Made by a program: the position numbers and the translations under genes
In this document: in pieces, positions 1 through 5,851 of the stretch
How the letters are laid out: every line of letters begins with the position of its first letter
Position numbering within the stretch: position 1 is the stretch's first letter
Assembly (NCBI GenBank): GCA_005880525.1
Contig: VBFW01000034.1
Coordinates: 1 to 7,872, forward strand
Origin: Chloroflexota bacterium
Lineage (GTDB): Bacteria; Chloroflexota; Dormibacteria; Dormibacterales; Dormibacteraceae
DNA length: 7,872 bases
Reading direction: 5' to 3'
Notes under the pieces: model-generated
What the model saw: the letters and a program-made list of their open reading frames with translations, nothing else
The model's database searches: none
What the model was told of the DNA's origin: nothing

Positions 1-1
1 C

Positions 2-748
2 GCGGCTTTCGGCGTCGCCGACGATGTCGCCTTCGAGGTCGGGCTTGCGTGCGGCGGGCACATCGAGGTGTTCGTGCAGCCGCTCGACGCCGTGCAGAAG
101 AAGCTGATAGGCATGCTCGAGAAGGACGAGCCGGCGACGCTGCGTACGAACCTGGTGACCGGCGAATCGCAGCTGGTCGAGGGCACGCCGCCGGGCACCG
201 AGCTCGCGCGGCGCGATGGCGACTGGTTCATCGAACCGTTCCGCCGGCCCCCGCACCTGATCATCGTCGGCGCGATCCACATCGCGATCCCTCTGCACCG
301 GCTCGCGAAGGTGATGGGCTATCGCGTCACAGTCATCGACGCGCGTGCCAAGTTCGCGACGCGCGAGAGGTTTCCCGAGGCCGATGAGCTGCTCGTTTCG
401 TGGCCCGACGAGGGGCTGGGCAAGCTCACGCTGGACCGGTCGGCGTACGTCGTGGTCCTGACTCACGATCCGAAGTTCGACCTGCCCGCACTCCGATCGG
501 TGCTGAAGAAGGATGTCGGCTACATCGGCGCGATCGGCAGCCGCAAGACGAACGCCAACCGCTTCGACGCCCTTCGCAAGGAAGGCTTCACCGAGGAGCA
601 GATCGCGCGCGTGCACGGACCGATCGGCCTGGACCTCGGCAGCCGCGGAGCGGAGGAGACTGCGCTGGGGATCCTGGCCCAGCTGACGGCGGTGCGCTTC
701 GGCGGGTCAGCGGCATCGATGAAATCGACGAAGGCAGCCGTCGCCTAG
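2..748 (+). CDS. XdhC/CoxI-family molybdenum cofactor maturation protein (5' end outside the window)
   Basis: The reading frame is open from the window edge, so the gene starts upstream; 248 residues are visible. The first visible part ends in the family motif EVGLACGGHIEVFVQP, which carries the conserved cysteine. A linker of about 60 residues leads to a Rossmann-type C-terminal domain (about 250-700). It begins HLIIVGAIHIAIPL and includes ARAKFATRERFPEADELL, VVVLTHDPKFD, YIGAIGSRKT and HGPIGLDLGSRGAEETALGILA, all hallmarks of XdhC. Family members bind molybdenum cofactor in the cytoplasm, support its sulfuration and pass it to xanthine dehydrogenase or CO dehydrogenase-type enzymes. The nucleotide loop reads G-A-I-H rather than G-x-G-H, which I believe also occurs in related homologues. 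Its stop overlaps the stop of the opposite-strand TMEM175 gene by 4 bp. The client enzyme genes are presumably to the left (inference). The family call is secure; the exact subgroup is not. Confidence 0.93.
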   Translation, partial: AAFGVADDVAFEVGLACGGHIEVFVQPLDAVQKKLIGMLEKDEPATLRTNLVTGESQLVEGTPPGTELARRDGDWFIEPFRRPPHLIIVGAIHIAIPLHRLAKVMGYRVTVIDARAKFATRERFPEADELLVSWPDEGLGKLTLDRSAYVVVLTHDPKFDLPALRSVLKKDVGYIGAIGSRKTNANRFDALRKEGFTEEQIARVHGPIGLDLGSRGAEETALGILAQLTAVRFGGSAASMKSTKAAVA

Positions 749-1329
749 CGGCTCTGCCTCATGCGCCGTTCGCGCAGAAGCGGCAGCACCATGTAGAAGA
801 CGGCCGTCGCGGCATAGACGGCCAGCGCCAGCTGGTAGTTGAACAGCGCAATCACCGTGCCTAGCGGGTACGCCAGCATCCCCGTGGAGAAGCCGAGCAG
901 GCTGAACGGCGTCGTGAAGAGGTGGCGCGCCTTGGCATACGAGTTCATCAGCGTGAAGGCCAGCGCCATGCCCGACATGGTCAGCCCGTAAGCGAACGCG
1001 GCAAGGGCCTGGTCATGGCCCACTTCCAGATAGCGCGCGACAAGTCCAGTCGGAAACGGGATGACCGCGACAGTCATCAGGACAAGGCCGTTGAGCAGCA
1101 GGAGCGGGCGGTCCAGGCTGCGGATGGCGTCGATGGTCGCGTGATGGTTGAGCCAGATCACCAGGATCGTCATGAAGCTGATCACATAGGCGGCGTAGGA
1201 CGGCCACTGGGCCACCAGAGCCGGTCCGAGCGAGGCGTGCACGTCCGGCACCGGGATCGAGAACACGAGGAGCGTCGCGGCGACGGCGAACACGCCGTCG
1301 CTGAATGCCTCAGCCCTTGACTTGCTCAA
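745..1329 (-). CDS. TMEM175-family (DUF1211) potassium channel
   Basis: A membrane protein of 194 residues, the usual size for bacterial TMEM175 subunits, which have one six-helix unit and assemble as tetramers. The signature RxxxFSDG is present near the N terminus (R5, F9-S10-D11-G12), at the head of helix 1. Hydrophobic segments lie near residues 13-28, 43-60, 75-98, 107-128, 140-163 and 166-185. NHHATIDAI and LNGLVLMTVAVIPFPTGL also match the family. Known members conduct K+ without the classic selectivity filter. I place the start at TTG 1329 because the family begins a few residues before RxxxFSDG. The frame is open to an ATG at 1545, but that extension overlaps the CGNR gene and does not resemble the family. 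A GGAG lies only 2 nt before the TTG, so initiation probably relies on coupling to the upstream CGNR gene, which overlaps by 20 bp. The C terminus is basic (RERRMRQSR). Confidence 0.88.
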   Translation of the reverse strand: MSKSRAEAFSDGVFAVAATLLVFSIPVPDVHASLGPALVAQWPSYAAYVISFMTILVIWLNHHATIDAIRSLDRPLLLLNGLVLMTVAVIPFPTGLVARYLEVGHDQALAAFAYGLTMSGMALAFTLMNSYAKARHLFTTPFSLLGFSTGMLAYPLGTVIALFNYQLALAVYAATAVFYMVLPLLRERRMRQSR

Positions 1330-1894
1330 CTCTCCGCGCCGGTCGCAGGGCGGCGTGCTCTCGACGGAATCGTCGGGCCTTCTCGCGATTGCCGCACGAT
1401 GCCATGGTGCACCAGCGGCTCGAGTGGTTCCGAGATCGGTCGAAAAACGCCCACCGGCACGTCTGCGAGCCGCACAGCTTGAGCCTGGCCCAGTCGTCGT
1501 CGGCCATGGCTGCGAACGCCGCGGCAACGATCCGGCCGAGCGCACCTGTGACGCCGCTGACCTCCGGCTCGAGGCGCGCCGCTCCGTCGGAACCGAATCG
1601 TGCCCGAAGCTTGCTGGCCGACGCGGCCTCGTTCAGCGTGGCCACGTCGACGGGGTAGACGGCGGCGCCCGAGTTGGCGCCGATGATGCCCCGCAGCGCC
1701 GCTCGCAGAGCGATCGCATGCCGTAGGTCGTCCTGGTCGGAAGCCGCTCCGGCCGGAACCAGGCCGCGGTCGGAGAGCCACGTGGCCAGGGCCTCGGGGC
1801 TGGTCAGCGCCTCCGGGCCGTCTTCGAGGTCGACGCTGTTGACGAAGGCCTGGACGAGCCCGATCGCGCCGGTGGCCGTCTCCCTGTCCGCCAT
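1310..1894 (-). CDS. ABATE/CGNR zinc-finger transcriptional regulator
   Basis: A protein of 194 residues with two recognisable parts. The N-terminal half (about 10-130) is an ABATE-type domain, with FVNSVDLEDGPEALTSPEALATWL matching the family opening. The C terminus carries a CGNR zinc finger (about 138-178), LKLCGSQTCRWAFFDRS followed by RWCTMASCGNREKARRFR. The four zinc ligands are C141, C146, C162 and C167, and the GNR triplet is intact. The family is regarded as stress-associated transcription factors, in which the finger probably binds DNA and ABATE probably senses a ligand; the effector here is unknown. The ATG at 1894 gives the family's normal beginning. No good Shine-Dalgarno precedes it. 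The 3' end overlaps the TMEM175 start, so the two are probably co-transcribed. Perfect inverted repeats 45-85 bp upstream are candidate operators for autoregulation (inference). Confidence 0.9.
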   Translation of the reverse strand: MADRETATGAIGLVQAFVNSVDLEDGPEALTSPEALATWLSDRGLVPAGAASDQDDLRHAIALRAALRGIIGANSGAAVYPVDVATLNEAASASKLRARFGSDGAARLEPEVSGVTGALGRIVAAAFAAMADDDWARLKLCGSQTCRWAFFDRSRNHSSRWCTMASCGNREKARRFRREHAALRPARRVEQVKG

Positions 1895-1937
1895 CAGAAG
1901 AATCTCATGGTACTGGAACCGCCGTTGCCCATATGAG

Positions 1938-1965
1938 GGTTATAATAACCGACATAGAGGCTATG
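1938..1965. promoter_or_regulatory. Two tandem perfect inverted repeats, candidate operator
   Basis: GGTTAT-A-ATAACC (1938-1950) is followed after 2 bp by CATAG-AGG-CTATG (1953-1965). Both arms match perfectly in each case, and the centres are 15 bp apart. The first repeat contains the TATAAT -10 element of the rightward promoter, and the second covers its expected transcription start. The region also lies upstream of the leftward CGNR regulator gene. A protein bound here could repress or divide transcription between the two directions. The repeats are seen directly; the operator role and the identity of any binder are inference. Confidence 0.5.
1941..1946 (+). promoter_or_regulatory. Consensus -10 element (TATAAT) for the 82-residue ORF
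   Basis: A perfect TATAAT stands in an AT-richer pocket of an otherwise very GC-rich window. It would start transcription near 1953, giving a leader of about 33 nt ending in a strong ribosome binding site. No convincing -35 hexamer stands at 16-18 bp: the TTGCCC at 1925-1930 is only 10 bp away. The promoter may therefore need an activator or an alternative sigma factor. The reverse strand of the same element reads TATTATAAC and could serve the CGNR gene. Confidence 0.55.
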
Positions 1966-1970
1966 GTGGT

Positions 1971-1979
1971 TAAGGAGGT
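1971..1979 (+). promoter_or_regulatory. Strong Shine-Dalgarno site (TAAGGAGGT)
   Basis: The nine bases TAAGGAGGT match the 16S anti-Shine-Dalgarno fully. The AGGAGG core ends 7 nt before the ATG at 1986, an optimal spacing. It is the strongest ribosome binding site in the window and fixes the start of the small ORF. Confidence 0.85.
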
Positions 1980-1985
1980 CGAGCC

Positions 1986-2234
1986 ATGAACGAGTCGTTC
2001 AACGAGGAGATGGCCTGGAGGAATCTGCAGGACATGCAGCGCGAGATGGAGAACCGCCGGCTGGTCGACGGCGGCGGTCCGGCGCTTCGCTGGTGGCTGC
2101 CGAAACTGGCCAGGCGAGTCTGGATCGTGGCAGGCCTGGCCACCCGGCGTCCTCCGCGGTGGAACCCGGCGCTGGTCGAGCCGGTCGCTGACAGCGGCCG
2201 CGCGCGGCGCCCGGCCGACATCGACGCTGCCTAG
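1986..2234 (+). CDS. Hypothetical 82-residue basic protein
   Basis: I do not recognise this protein. The start is well supported by a perfect Shine-Dalgarno 7 nt upstream and a TATAAT further up. Residues 1-27 (NESFNEEMAWRNLQDMQREM and onward) look like a charged amphipathic helix. A segment rich in tryptophan and basic residues follows (LRWWLPKLARRVWIVAGLA), then a basic, proline- and arginine-rich tail. The short hydrophobic run is broken by charges, so a membrane-surface helix is more likely than a full membrane span. There are no cysteines and no zinc site. The stop overlaps the stop of nfo on the other strand by 4 bp. The position, divergent from the CGNR regulator with shared palindromes, suggests it is regulated by or with that gene (inference). 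Its existence is well supported; its function is unknown. Confidence 0.8.
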   Translation: MNESFNEEMAWRNLQDMQREMENRRLVDGGGPALRWWLPKLARRVWIVAGLATRRPPRWNPALVEPVADSGRARRPADIDAA

Positions 2235-3076
2235 GTCGCGGCCAGCCGCCGCAGGAGGGAGAGCTGCTCGGCGTCCGGTCCCTCGCCAGCCCCTGGGACC
2301 TCGAGGATGAAGGGCAGGCGGTCGAGCCGCGGCTCGTGCAGCAGGGCGCGAAAGCCCTCGTCGCCTATCTGTCCGGCGCCGATGTTGGCATGGCGGTCGC
2401 GATTGGACCCGAGCCCGGTGACTGAATCGTTGCAGTGGACGACGTCGACGTTCTTCAAGCCCACCACCTTGTCCAGCTCGTCGATCGTCTTGCGCACGGT
2501 GTCGGCGCTGCGCTCGTCGTAGCCCGACGCGAACGCGTGGCATGTGTCGAAGCACACGCCGACGCGCTTGTCCTTCAGCTTCGCCATCATCGTCGCGATC
2601 TCTTCGAAGCGCGCGCCTACGCAGCCGCCGAGACCTGCGTTGTTCTCGATGAGCAGTCGCGCGTGCTGTGGGTCCGCGCGCTCGAGCACCTTCTGCAGGT
2701 GGCCGATGATCGTGGGCAGCGTCTTCTCGAATCCGGCACCTTTGTGCGAGCCGGTGTGGAAGATCACGCCGTCGATTCCCAGCTCATCCGCGGATCGCAA
2801 GTAACCGGTAAGGGTGCTTTCGGAGCGCTGCCGCAGCGTCGCGTCGTCGCCCGCGAGGTTGATCAGGTAGACAGCGTGAAAGTAGAAAGGCGGATGGCCG
2901 TATTTGTCCGCCGCCTCCTTGAAAGTCGCGATGCGCGTCTCGTCGAGCTTCGGTGAACCCCAGAAGCCGGGCGGGGTCGGGTGGCACTGAATTGCATCTG
3001 CGTCCATGGCCTTCGCACGCTCGAACGCGTTGTGCAGGCCGCCCGAGGAATCGACATGAGCCCCAAGGATCGGCAT
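2231..3076 (-). CDS. nfo: Deoxyribonuclease IV (AP endonuclease IV)
   Basis: A protein of 281 residues, the normal length for the endonuclease IV TIM-barrel family. These enzymes cleave the backbone 5' to abasic sites in base excision repair using three zinc ions. All nine metal ligands can be placed: H67 (FYFHAVYLINL), H107 (IFHTGSHKG), E144 (LLIENNAG), D177 and H180 (VCFDTCHAFASGYD), H214 (VVHCNDS), D227 and H229 (SNRDRHANIG) and E259 (FILEVPG). The N terminus MPILGAHVDSSGGLHNAF is the family opening, so I start at ATG 3076 rather than the in-frame ATG at 3106, which adds ten unrelated residues. No Shine-Dalgarno is present, and a TANNNT hexamer 7 nt before the ATG suggests a leaderless mRNA. 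It converges on the 82-residue ORF and diverges from mocA. It has no evident functional link with its neighbours. Confidence 0.96.
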   Translation of the reverse strand: MPILGAHVDSSGGLHNAFERAKAMDADAIQCHPTPPGFWGSPKLDETRIATFKEAADKYGHPPFYFHAVYLINLAGDDATLRQRSESTLTGYLRSADELGIDGVIFHTGSHKGAGFEKTLPTIIGHLQKVLERADPQHARLLIENNAGLGGCVGARFEEIATMMAKLKDKRVGVCFDTCHAFASGYDERSADTVRKTIDELDKVVGLKNVDVVHCNDSVTGLGSNRDRHANIGAGQIGDEGFRALLHEPRLDRLPFILEVPGAGEGPDAEQLSLLRRLAAT

Positions 3077-3083
3077 CACGTCA

Positions 3084-3089
3084 AGACTA
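3084..3089 (-). promoter_or_regulatory. Candidate -10 element for a leaderless nfo transcript
   Basis: On the reverse strand TAGTCT is followed by 7 nt and then the nfo ATG. This puts the expected transcription start at or next to the start codon and agrees with the lack of a Shine-Dalgarno. No strong -35 is visible. Only 54 bp separate the nfo and mocA start codons, so the promoters of this divergent pair must lie close together. Confidence 0.35.
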
Positions 3090-3130
3090 CCTGCGCACCA
3101 TGGCATGCTGGATGTGTGCCCGTCTTCGTA

Positions 3131-4063
3131 ATGAGCGACCTAGAGGTGCCCATCCGAGGGCGCACGTACCGCGAGCCTGACGGTCCGCACAGCGTGGTCG
3201 TGCGCGGACGCGATGTGGTGCCGGCGCTGCAGCATGTCGCGTCGCGACCTGACTGCGCGACGCTCGCGGTCGTAGGCGTGCCCGACGCCATTCCCGACCT
3301 GTCGGCGCTCGCCGGACGGAAGGTGATCGCCGTCGACGCCGACAGCGCGCGCCTGCACGATTTCGCCAAGGCCGCCACCGCGGCCGCGGCCGAGGTGGAG
3401 TGGATCCGCGCGGCGCGGCCTTCGAGCGAGCGCCTTGCCGCATCGCTGCTGCCGGTCGGCGCGGTGGTGCTCGCCGCGGGCTCGAGCTCGCGCATGGGCG
3501 GCACCGAGAAGCTGCTCCTGGACTTCGACGGCCAGCCGATGGTGAGGCACGCGATCGAGGCCGCTTCGAACGGCGGCTGCCACCAGGTCGTGGTCGTGTA
3601 CGCGTCGAAGGATGTCGCGAGCGCCGTCGATGGAGCAGCCGAGCTCATCCACAACCCCGACGCTGCGCAAGGCATGTCGACGTCCCTGCGCCGCGGGCTC
3701 GCCGCATTGCGCTCCGACATGGAGGGGGCGCTCATCGTCCTTGGTGACCAGCCGCTGGTCGGGTCGCGCACGGTGGCCGCACTGCTGCGCTCCTGGCGGC
3801 GCGAAGGATCGCGGCCGGCTGTCGCGATGGCCTCTTCAACGCCCAAGCCGAGGTGGACGCCACCGGTCGTGCTGGCGCGCGAGCTGTGGCCTGAGCTCGA
3901 GCAGCTGGAAGGTGACTCGGGGGCGAGGCAGCTCCTCGACGCCCATCCGGAGCTGCTCGACGTGGTGCCGGCCCAGGGCAGGCCTGACGACATCGACACG
4001 CCTGACGACTACGCCAAGATCGTCCGCCTGTTTCCGAGGAAGAAGCCGACCCGTCGCCCCTGA
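3131..4063 (+). CDS. MocA-like molybdenum cofactor cytidylyltransferase with extra N-terminal region
   Basis: A protein of 310 residues. From about residue 109 it is a MobA/MocA nucleotidyltransferase. The nucleotide loop is VVLAAGSSSRMGGTEKLLL (about 112-130, with K127). It is followed by NPDAAQGMSTSLRRGL, then LGDQPLV with the metal-binding D206, GDSGARQLLDAHPEL and DIDTPDDY. These favour the MocA branch, which transfers CMP from CTP to Mo-molybdopterin to make the dinucleotide cofactor of CO dehydrogenase/xanthine dehydrogenase enzymes. This fits the nearby XdhC. Family members are usually about 190-210 residues. Here about 108 residues precede the catalytic domain, with a possible half-Rossmann pattern (LAVVGV, then KVIAVDADSARL); I cannot assign them. 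ATG 3131 has no Shine-Dalgarno. GTG 3116 is an alternative start, preceded by a weak extended -10 (TGGCATGCT). The frame stays open upstream to 2981, but that part is antisense to nfo. Confidence 0.87.
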   Translation: MSDLEVPIRGRTYREPDGPHSVVVRGRDVVPALQHVASRPDCATLAVVGVPDAIPDLSALAGRKVIAVDADSARLHDFAKAATAAAAEVEWIRAARPSSERLAASLLPVGAVVLAAGSSSRMGGTEKLLLDFDGQPMVRHAIEAASNGGCHQVVVVYASKDVASAVDGAAELIHNPDAAQGMSTSLRRGLAALRSDMEGALIVLGDQPLVGSRTVAALLRSWRREGSRPAVAMASSTPKPRWTPPVVLARELWPELEQLEGDSGARQLLDAHPELLDVVPAQGRPDDIDTPDDYAKIVRLFPRKKPTRRP

Positions 4064-4069
4064 TTCGTC

Positions 4070-4104
4070 TACGATTCCAATAGTGCTAGCGATCGCTCTA
4101 GGAG
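4070..4104 (+). promoter_or_regulatory. Candidate promoter and ribosome binding site of the men genes
   Basis: The 48-bp gap after mocA holds TACGAT (4070-4075), a four-of-six match to a -10 element. Further on is AGGAG (4100-4104), 7 nt before the TTG at 4112. Between them is the perfect 10-bp palindrome AGCGATCGCT (4088-4097). The ribosome binding site is convincing. The promoter is weak because no clear -35 is seen, and read-through from mocA is equally possible. Confidence 0.4.
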
Positions 4105-4111
4105 TGTGAGC

Positions 4112-4948
4112 TTGAAAGATCAGGCACGGCGTGAGAGCGGGTGGGTCACGGCCGGCGAGTACGAGGACATCCTCTACGAGACCTGGGACGGGATCGCCAA
4201 GATCACGATCAACCGGCCGAAGGTCCGCAACGCGTTCCGGCCGACCACCGTGACGGAGATGTCGGCCGCGTTCGAGGCGGCGCGCAACGACCCGTCGATT
4301 GGTGTGGTCATCCTCACCGGGGCGGGCACCGAGGCTTTCTGCTCGGGCGGCGACCAGCGCATCCGCGGCGACGACGGCTACGTCGACCCCAAGGGAGTCG
4401 GCCGGCTGAACGTGCTCGACCTGCAGGTCCAGATCCGCCGCCTGCCCAAACCTGTGGTGGCGATGGTGGCGGGCTACGCGATCGGCGGCGGGCACGTGCT
4501 TCACATCGTGTGCGACCTGACGATCGCCGCCGACAACGCGCGGTTCGGTCAGACCGGGCCGCGCGTCGGCAGCTTCGACGGCGGCTACGGCGCGGGCCTG
4601 CTCGCGCGCATCGTCGGGCAGAAGAAGGCGCGCGAGATCTGGTTCCTGTGCGAGCAGTACGACGCGCAGCAGGCGCTCGACATGGGCCTGGTCAACAAGG
4701 TAGTGCCGCTCGACAAGCTCGAAGAGGAGACGGTCGCGTGGTGCCGGCGCATGCTCGAGCTCAGCCCGCTGGCGCTGCGCCTGCTCAAGGCCGGCTTCAA
4801 CGCCGCCGACGATGGGCTCGCGGGCATCCAGCAGCTCGCCGGTGACGCCACGCTCCTGTACTACCTCAGCGAGGAGGCGCAGGAGGGGCGCGACGCGTAT
4901 GTGCAGAAACGGAAACCTGACTTCAAGAAATTTCCTAAGCGTCCGTAG
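4112..4948 (+). CDS. menB: 1,4-dihydroxy-2-naphthoyl-CoA synthase (naphthoate synthase)
   Basis: MenB, a crotonase-fold enzyme, closes the ring of o-succinylbenzoyl-CoA to give DHNA-CoA in menaquinone synthesis. The sequence follows E. coli MenB closely: ITINRPKVRNAFRP, AFCSGGDQRIRGD, VAGYAIGGGHVLHIVCDLTI, then QTGPRVGSFDGGYG, VGQKKAREIWFLC and EGRDAYVQKRKPDF. Counting from GTG 4106 (280 residues), the catalytic region has S156, D158 and Y253. Position 151 is Gly, as in bicarbonate-dependent type I enzymes, where the M. tuberculosis enzyme has Asp. I choose TTG 4112 (278 residues) because AGGAG lies 7 nt before it, whereas it sits 1 nt from the GTG. The stop is immediately followed by the menA ATG. 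The identification is firm. Confidence 0.97.
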   Translation: MKDQARRESGWVTAGEYEDILYETWDGIAKITINRPKVRNAFRPTTVTEMSAAFEAARNDPSIGVVILTGAGTEAFCSGGDQRIRGDDGYVDPKGVGRLNVLDLQVQIRRLPKPVVAMVAGYAIGGGHVLHIVCDLTIAADNARFGQTGPRVGSFDGGYGAGLLARIVGQKKAREIWFLCEQYDAQQALDMGLVNKVVPLDKLEEETVAWCRRMLELSPLALRLLKAGFNAADDGLAGIQQLAGDATLLYYLSEEAQEGRDAYVQKRKPDFKKFPKRP

Positions 4949-5851
4949 ATGGCTGTCGCCACCAGCACGCTGACGGCGCGCGCGGTCTGGTGGTCGGCTG
5001 TTCGCCCGGCCACTCTCGCCGCCTCGGTGGCGCCGGTGCTCGCGGGCACAGCGATCGCGATCCACCAAGGTGGCATCCGGCCGCTCGCGGGTCTTGGCGC
5101 CCTGGTGGTCGCGATATGCATGCAGCTAGGGGTCAACTTCGCGAACGACTACTCCGACCACCTCCGCGGCGCCGATTCGCCGGCGCGCGTCGGGCCGATG
5201 CGTGCGGCTTCGTCGGGTGTCGTGCCGCCGGCCCAGGTGAGGTTCGCGGCAATCGGCGCGTTCGGCGTGGCTGCTCTGGTGGGCGTGGTGCTGAGCATCG
5301 CGACCGACTGGCGGCTCCTCATCGCGGGCGCGGCGTGCCTGGCTGCGGGCTGGCTCTACACAGGCGGCCCGAGGCCGTACGGCTACCTCGGCCTGGGCGA
5401 GCTTTTCGTGTTCGTGTTCTTCGGGCTGGTTGCGACGTGCGGAACCGTGTACGTCGAGTCGCTCCGGATAACGCCCCTCGCGATTCTCTTCGGATGCTCG
5501 ATGGGCTTCCTGGCCAGCGCGATCCTCGTGCTGAACAACCTGCGCGACATGGAGAGCGACGCCGCAGCCGGCAAGCGGACACTGGCGACGCTCATCGGGC
5601 GGCAGCGCACTCTGTATCTCCTTGCGGTTCTCGCCGCTGCCGCGTTCGCGATCCCGATCGTCGTCTTCATGTCGCACCTCGCCCCGGTCACGGTAATGGC
5701 CGTGCACTTCGCGATCCCCATTGCCGCTGTGCCCGTGCGCACCGCCTTCGCCACGACATCGCCGCCCCGGCTGGTGGCCGCGCTGAAGCGGATGGCCGTG
5801 GCCGAGCTCGCCTTCGCGCTGCTGCTCACGGTCGGGCTGGTGCTCATCTGA
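4949..5851 (+). CDS. menA: 1,4-dihydroxy-2-naphthoate polyprenyltransferase
   Basis: A UbiA-superfamily membrane enzyme of 300 residues that joins a polyprenyl chain to DHNA, giving demethylmenaquinone. The first Asp-rich motif is NFANDYSDHLRGAD (N66, D67, D70), followed by the MenA-typical RVGPMRAASSG. The second is NNLRDMESDAAAGKRTLAT (D200, D204). YTGGPRPYGYLGLGELFVF (137-155) is another MenA signature. Hydrophobic segments of a multi-helix membrane protein fill the rest, ending in LLLTVGLVLI. The ATG follows the menB stop with no gap and has no Shine-Dalgarno, so translation is probably coupled to menB. The stop overlaps the next ATG as TGATG. Confidence 0.96.
   Translation: MAVATSTLTARAVWWSAVRPATLAASVAPVLAGTAIAIHQGGIRPLAGLGALVVAICMQLGVNFANDYSDHLRGADSPARVGPMRAASSGVVPPAQVRFAAIGAFGVAALVGVVLSIATDWRLLIAGAACLAAGWLYTGGPRPYGYLGLGELFVFVFFGLVATCGTVYVESLRITPLAILFGCSMGFLASAILVLNNLRDMESDAAAGKRTLATLIGRQRTLYLLAVLAAAAFAIPIVVFMSHLAPVTVMAVHFAIPIAAVPVRTAFATTSPPRLVAALKRMAVAELAFALLLTVGLVLI

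Noticed and set aside
1330..1545. N-terminal extension of the TMEM175 frame up to ATG 1545
   Set aside because: It lies wholly inside the CGNR gene in another register, is not membrane-like and does not match the family, which starts just before RxxxFSDG.
1905..2555. Reverse-strand frame of 216 codons overlapping the small ORF and the end of nfo
   Set aside because: Arg/Pro-rich shadow with no motif. It would run through the promoter and Shine-Dalgarno of the small ORF and overlap nfo in another register.
3076..3999. Reverse-strand frame of 307 codons opposite mocA
   Set aside because: Composition is Ser/Thr/Arg-rich without motifs, and the forward frame is clearly MocA.
4088..4097. AGCGATCGCT palindrome, resembling the cyanobacterial HIP1 octamer
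   Set aside because: It appears to be a single copy here, is easily produced in GC-rich DNA, and nothing else points to cyanobacteria.
3836..5068. Long reverse-strand frame of 410 codons across mocA, menB and menA
   Set aside because: It is antisense to three well-identified genes, is rich in Arg/Ala/His as GC-rich shadow frames are, and has no family motif.
4990..5850. Forward frame running through menA in another register
   Set aside because: It is a shadow of menA. Only the part after 5851, with its own coupled ATG, deserves a separate entry.
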